Source: CBFGTV01 sp965652145 (GTDB lineage: Bacteria; Bacillota; Clostridia; Peptostreptococcales; Natronincolaceae). From it: 42,521 bases of DNA. The notes under the pieces are model-generated. The model saw only the letters and a list, made by a program, of their open reading frames with translations, ran no database searches and was not told the DNA's origin. How positions within the stretch are numbered: position 1 is the first letter of the stretch; every line of letters begins with the position of its first letter. The DNA lies in the NCBI GenBank assembly GCA_965652145.1, contig CBFGTV010000028.1:1-42521 (forward strand), given 5' to 3'. Both the position numbers and the translations under genes were made by a program. Shown here piece by piece: positions 40,139 to 42,521 of this stretch.

Positions 40139-41210
40139 GGATAAAACCAAGGAAGCAATACATGAAGCCATGATGAAGGAAATCAGCGACCAATACGATA
40201 AAACCCAGGGCAGCTTTATCTATGATGCCACCATGCCCGCTGCCATGGAGCTGGAAGAAATCTATGGAAGCCTGGGGAAGGTGGTAGATAAGCTAAGGCT
40301 GGAAAACCTTTCGGGTGAGGAGCTTGAGGCAAGAATTCATCAGGTAACAGGTATCAGTCGAAAGCCAGCCACAAGGGCTACAGGTTTTTTACAGGTCAAG
40401 GGTAATGGAACCATTCACCAGGGGGCCCTCTTTGAAACCCAGGGAGGAATTACCTTCGAGGCAGTGGAGTCTGGGGCAATCTCAGGGGTAGGGCTAATCA
40501 AAATACAATGCAGCTTGGCCGGCATCATTGGCAACGTGCCTGCCAACCAAATTACCCGTATGCCCGTAACCCTGGGGGGTATTACCGAGGTAAATAACCC
40601 TGAGGCGCTGACCGGCGGCTTTGAGGCGGAAACAGATCAGGCCCTTCTGCAGCGATACTATGAGAGAATTAAGACCCCTGCCACCAGCGGCAACAGGGCC
40701 CATTACAAAAACTGGGCCAAGGAGGTTCAAGGGGTGGGTGATGCCAGGGTCTTTCCCCTGTGGAAGGGGCCCAATACCGTAAAGGTAGTGATAGTTGACG
40801 CCCTGAGGGGGCCGGCCGGTGATGAAATTGTTGAAAGGGTGCAGGAATACATTGACCCGGGGGTCAAGGGACTGGGAGAAGGGGTAGCCCCAATCGGGGC
40901 CCTTTGTACGGTGGTCAGTGCCACCCCCAAGACCATTGATATTAGCCTTAGAGTTAATCGTGACAGTGCCTATGCGGCCCAGCAGGTGCTGGAAAATATT
41001 ACGGAGGGGATACTTCAATACCTTCGGAATGTAACCTTTACAGAGGATTATATTAGCTATGCCATGATCGGCAGTATTATATTACAGGCCGATGGTGTCA
41101 TTGATTATGCCGATTTAAGGCTAAATAATGACACTGTCAATGTCATCCTCCAGCAGGATGAGGTGGCAGTTTTAGGGGAGGTGAAGCTCGATGAATGGGG
41201 GGCTAATTAA
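40131..41210 (+). CDS. Baseplate J-like protein (XkdT), tail set 2
   Basis: A 359-residue gpJ-family wedge protein. Landmarks are HQVTGISRKPATRATGFLQV near 65-85, GGFEAETDQALLQRYYERI near 160-178, and the diagnostic SGNRAHYKNWAKEVQGVGDA near 184-203. GEGVAPIGALCTVV follows. It shares fold but little direct sequence with the set 1 gpJ. The start follows AGGAGGTGATTTTT. Confidence 0.95.
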   Translation: MFKDKTKEAIHEAMMKEISDQYDKTQGSFIYDATMPAAMELEEIYGSLGKVVDKLRLENLSGEELEARIHQVTGISRKPATRATGFLQVKGNGTIHQGALFETQGGITFEAVESGAISGVGLIKIQCSLAGIIGNVPANQITRMPVTLGGITEVNNPEALTGGFEAETDQALLQRYYERIKTPATSGNRAHYKNWAKEVQGVGDARVFPLWKGPNTVKVVIVDALRGPAGDEIVERVQEYIDPGVKGLGEGVAPIGALCTVVSATPKTIDISLRVNRDSAYAAQQVLENITEGILQYLRNVTFTEDYISYAMIGSIILQADGVIDYADLRLNNDTVNVILQQDEVAVLGEVKLDEWGAN

Positions 41211-41739
41211 AAGACTTCCGATTTTTATGCGAAGCTCCAAAATATATCAAGAGATCTTTACGGGGGAGGAAAACCAGCTTACACTGTTGGAGGCCGATAT
41301 AGCCGATATTGAAAAACAATTAAATATCGATACAGCCACCTGGGCACTGGCAGTTTACGAAGAGGAACTTGGAATTAAAACCGAGCTAAACAAGCCCCTG
41401 GAGGAACGCAGAAGTGTGATTAAATCAAAATGGCGGGGAACAGGGAAGGTAGATGCCAAGCTGATACAAATTGTTGCTGAGGCCTATTCCAACGGCGAGG
41501 TAGCCGTAAGCTTCAATGGCAAAATGATAGTGAAATTCATTGGTACCCGGGGAGTTCCCCCCAACATTCAGGATTTAGAAAGGGCCATTGACGATATTCG
41601 CCCGGCCCATTTGCCCTTCCAGTTTAAGTATACCTACTTAGCCTGGAAGGAGCTGGATGCCTATAACCGCACCTGGGATCAATGGGATGCCCTTAATCTA
41701 ACCTGGAATCAACTAGAAACCTATGGGGAGGCGATATAA
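41191..41739 (+). CDS. Baseplate I-like protein (XkdU / DUF2313), tail set 2
   Basis: A 182-residue protein. IKRLPIFMRSSKIYQEIF, then ELNKPLEERRSVIKSKWRG and IDDIRPAHLPFQFKYTYLAW are DUF2313 features, and the end has the typical aromatic repeats (RTWDQWDALNLTWNQLETY). It overlaps gpJ by 20 nt, and its stop shares one base with the next ATG. Confidence 0.92.
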   Translation: MNGGLIKRLPIFMRSSKIYQEIFTGEENQLTLLEADIADIEKQLNIDTATWALAVYEEELGIKTELNKPLEERRSVIKSKWRGTGKVDAKLIQIVAEAYSNGEVAVSFNGKMIVKFIGTRGVPPNIQDLERAIDDIRPAHLPFQFKYTYLAWKELDAYNRTWDQWDALNLTWNQLETYGEAI

Positions 41740-42521
41740 TGCCAAGTCAGGAAAAAACAAAGCATTTAGGCTTAAACCAATGGCAGGGCAATGAATATGT
41801 GAAAAGACAGGATTTTGTTGACGATAATCAGATCATTGACTCTGCTGTTGAAACCATTACAGAAGAAGTAGAAGCAATACAAAGTGATATTTATTCCCCT
41901 CAATACTCAGATCAAAAAACAACCGTGGCACCAGTAATATCAATGAAAAATACTGTCGATGGAAAGTTGAAGTATACCTTGAAGGGGAGGACACTCACGA
42001 ATTTAGTACAAAATGGGAATTTTAAGGATGGCACTAGTGGGTGGGGAGGTGGTGGCGGATCTTCTACGATATCAGTTTCTGAAAATACACTATCTATTAC
42101 AGGAACAGGATCGGCTATGTCGTCATATGTCGACAACACTTCAAGATTCAGTTGGTCATACGGAAAAAAAGTATTTTTCAAGGCTCGGGTAAGAGTCACA
42201 AACTCTGATGTTACTGTTGCTACATTACAGTTACGTGTGTCATCTGGAAGTGCGATATCACAAAGTACAATAAGCAACCCTTTCCAAAACCGATGGTATG
42301 AACTCAAAGGGGTTAGCGAAGTCACGACACAAACTGGAAGGATACTTACCCGACTTTTTTCCACTTATCCAAATGCAGCTACTGCCAACGGAAAAGTGAT
42401 GGAAGTACAAGAAGTTGTCGTCCTAGATTTAGACCAATATCCAGATTTACAAGGACTCACCGCTGATGAAATCAATGCACTGATACCAGGATACATTGAT
42501 GGTATGCAGTCGGTTGAGAAT
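41739..42521 (+). CDS. Tail fibre protein, tail set 2 (3' end beyond window)
   Basis: The frame opens at ATG 41739 (overlapping the preceding TAA) and stays open for 261 residues to the window edge. The head (HLGLNQWQGNEYVKRQDFV) is the baseplate-binding N-terminus common to clostridial fibres and differs from fibres A and B. Residues 75-230 form a beta-sandwich-like carbohydrate-binding module: NGNFKDGTSGW near 84-95, VFFKARVRVTNSDV, and a VQEVVVLDLDQYPDLQG end. NGDFxDGTxGW modules are common in fibre tips. It is incomplete, so tip and length are unknown. Confidence 0.85.
   Translation, partial: MPSQEKTKHLGLNQWQGNEYVKRQDFVDDNQIIDSAVETITEEVEAIQSDIYSPQYSDQKTTVAPVISMKNTVDGKLKYTLKGRTLTNLVQNGNFKDGTSGWGGGGGSSTISVSENTLSITGTGSAMSSYVDNTSRFSWSYGKKVFFKARVRVTNSDVTVATLQLRVSSGSAISQSTISNPFQNRWYELKGVSEVTTQTGRILTRLFSTYPNAATANGKVMEVQEVVVLDLDQYPDLQGLTADEINALIPGYIDGMQSVEN

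Noticed and set aside
40494..41018. Minus-strand open frame of 174 codons
   Set aside because: Entirely opposite the well-supported gpJ gene; proline/glycine-rich shadow with no motif or ribosome site.
22221..42521. Extracellular contractile injection system (Afp/PVC type) or type VI system
   Set aside because: No AAA+ ATPase, toxin cargo or T6SS membrane-complex genes in view, and set 2 matches PBSX XkdK-XkdU order closely; tailocin fits better.
1..42521. tRNA, rRNA, CRISPR, insertion sequence, attachment site
   Set aside because: No cloverleaf-like sequences, spaced short repeats, transposase motifs or integrase/att pairs were recognised.

Overview
The window looks like the chromosome of a low-GC, spore-former-type anaerobic Firmicute (Clostridia). 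This rests on AT-rich intergenic DNA, strong AGGAGG ribosome sites, several TTG starts, a GEMM-I cyclic-di-GMP riboswitch, QueT and PucR families, and PBSX/diffocin-like tail genes. A species cannot be named from sequence alone. No rRNA, tRNA, CRISPR array or insertion sequence was seen.

Region 1 (1-2480): the end of a glucomannan/beta-glucoside operon. It holds a GH1 glycosidase (5' part missing), a GntR/UbiC regulator and a class I mannose-6-phosphate isomerase, as in the Bacillus gmuD-gmuR-gmuF group.

Region 2 (2481-9550): a poly-gamma-glutamate (PGA) locus. A leftward operon reads pgsB, pgsC, a 41-residue pgsE-like peptide and a secreted PGA-hydrolase-like protein. That last protein has lost three of the four key residues retained by its convergent, apparently intact paralogue at 2787-3458. 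No pgsA/capA is present. A divergent response regulator/histidine kinase pair follows. A non-coding module of about 200 bp occurs twice, ahead of the active hydrolase and ahead of the response regulator.

Region 3 (9638-20545): a catabolic cluster for a cyclic ureide or triazine. It contains a small YkoF-type protein, a PucR activator, a ring-opening amidohydrolase (cyanuric acid hydrolase/barbiturase family), two permeases, a DUF2877 protein, FdrA, a YlbE-type DUF1116 protein and carbamate kinase. The layout suggests ring opening, carbamoyl transfer to phosphate, then ATP formation by carbamate kinase. A convergent queT follows.

Region 4 (21351-22010): a cyclic-di-GMP-I riboswitch in front of a small STAS-like protein.

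Region 5 (22124-42521, running off the end): two complete-looking contractile-tail gene sets in tandem and on the same strand. Each has terminator-like protein, sheath, tube, chaperone, tape measure, hub, spike or OB protein, gp25-like protein, baseplate J, baseplate I and fibres. There is no capsid, portal, terminase, integrase or lysis gene in view. This fits a dual R-type tailocin locus. Both tail chaperones carry -1 frameshift signals. The second is textbook: A AAA AAC, 6-nt spacer, 12-bp perfect hairpin. The first would append a zinc ribbon. Between the two sets lie two paralogous fibre genes and a fibre-associated gene broken by an in-frame TGA.
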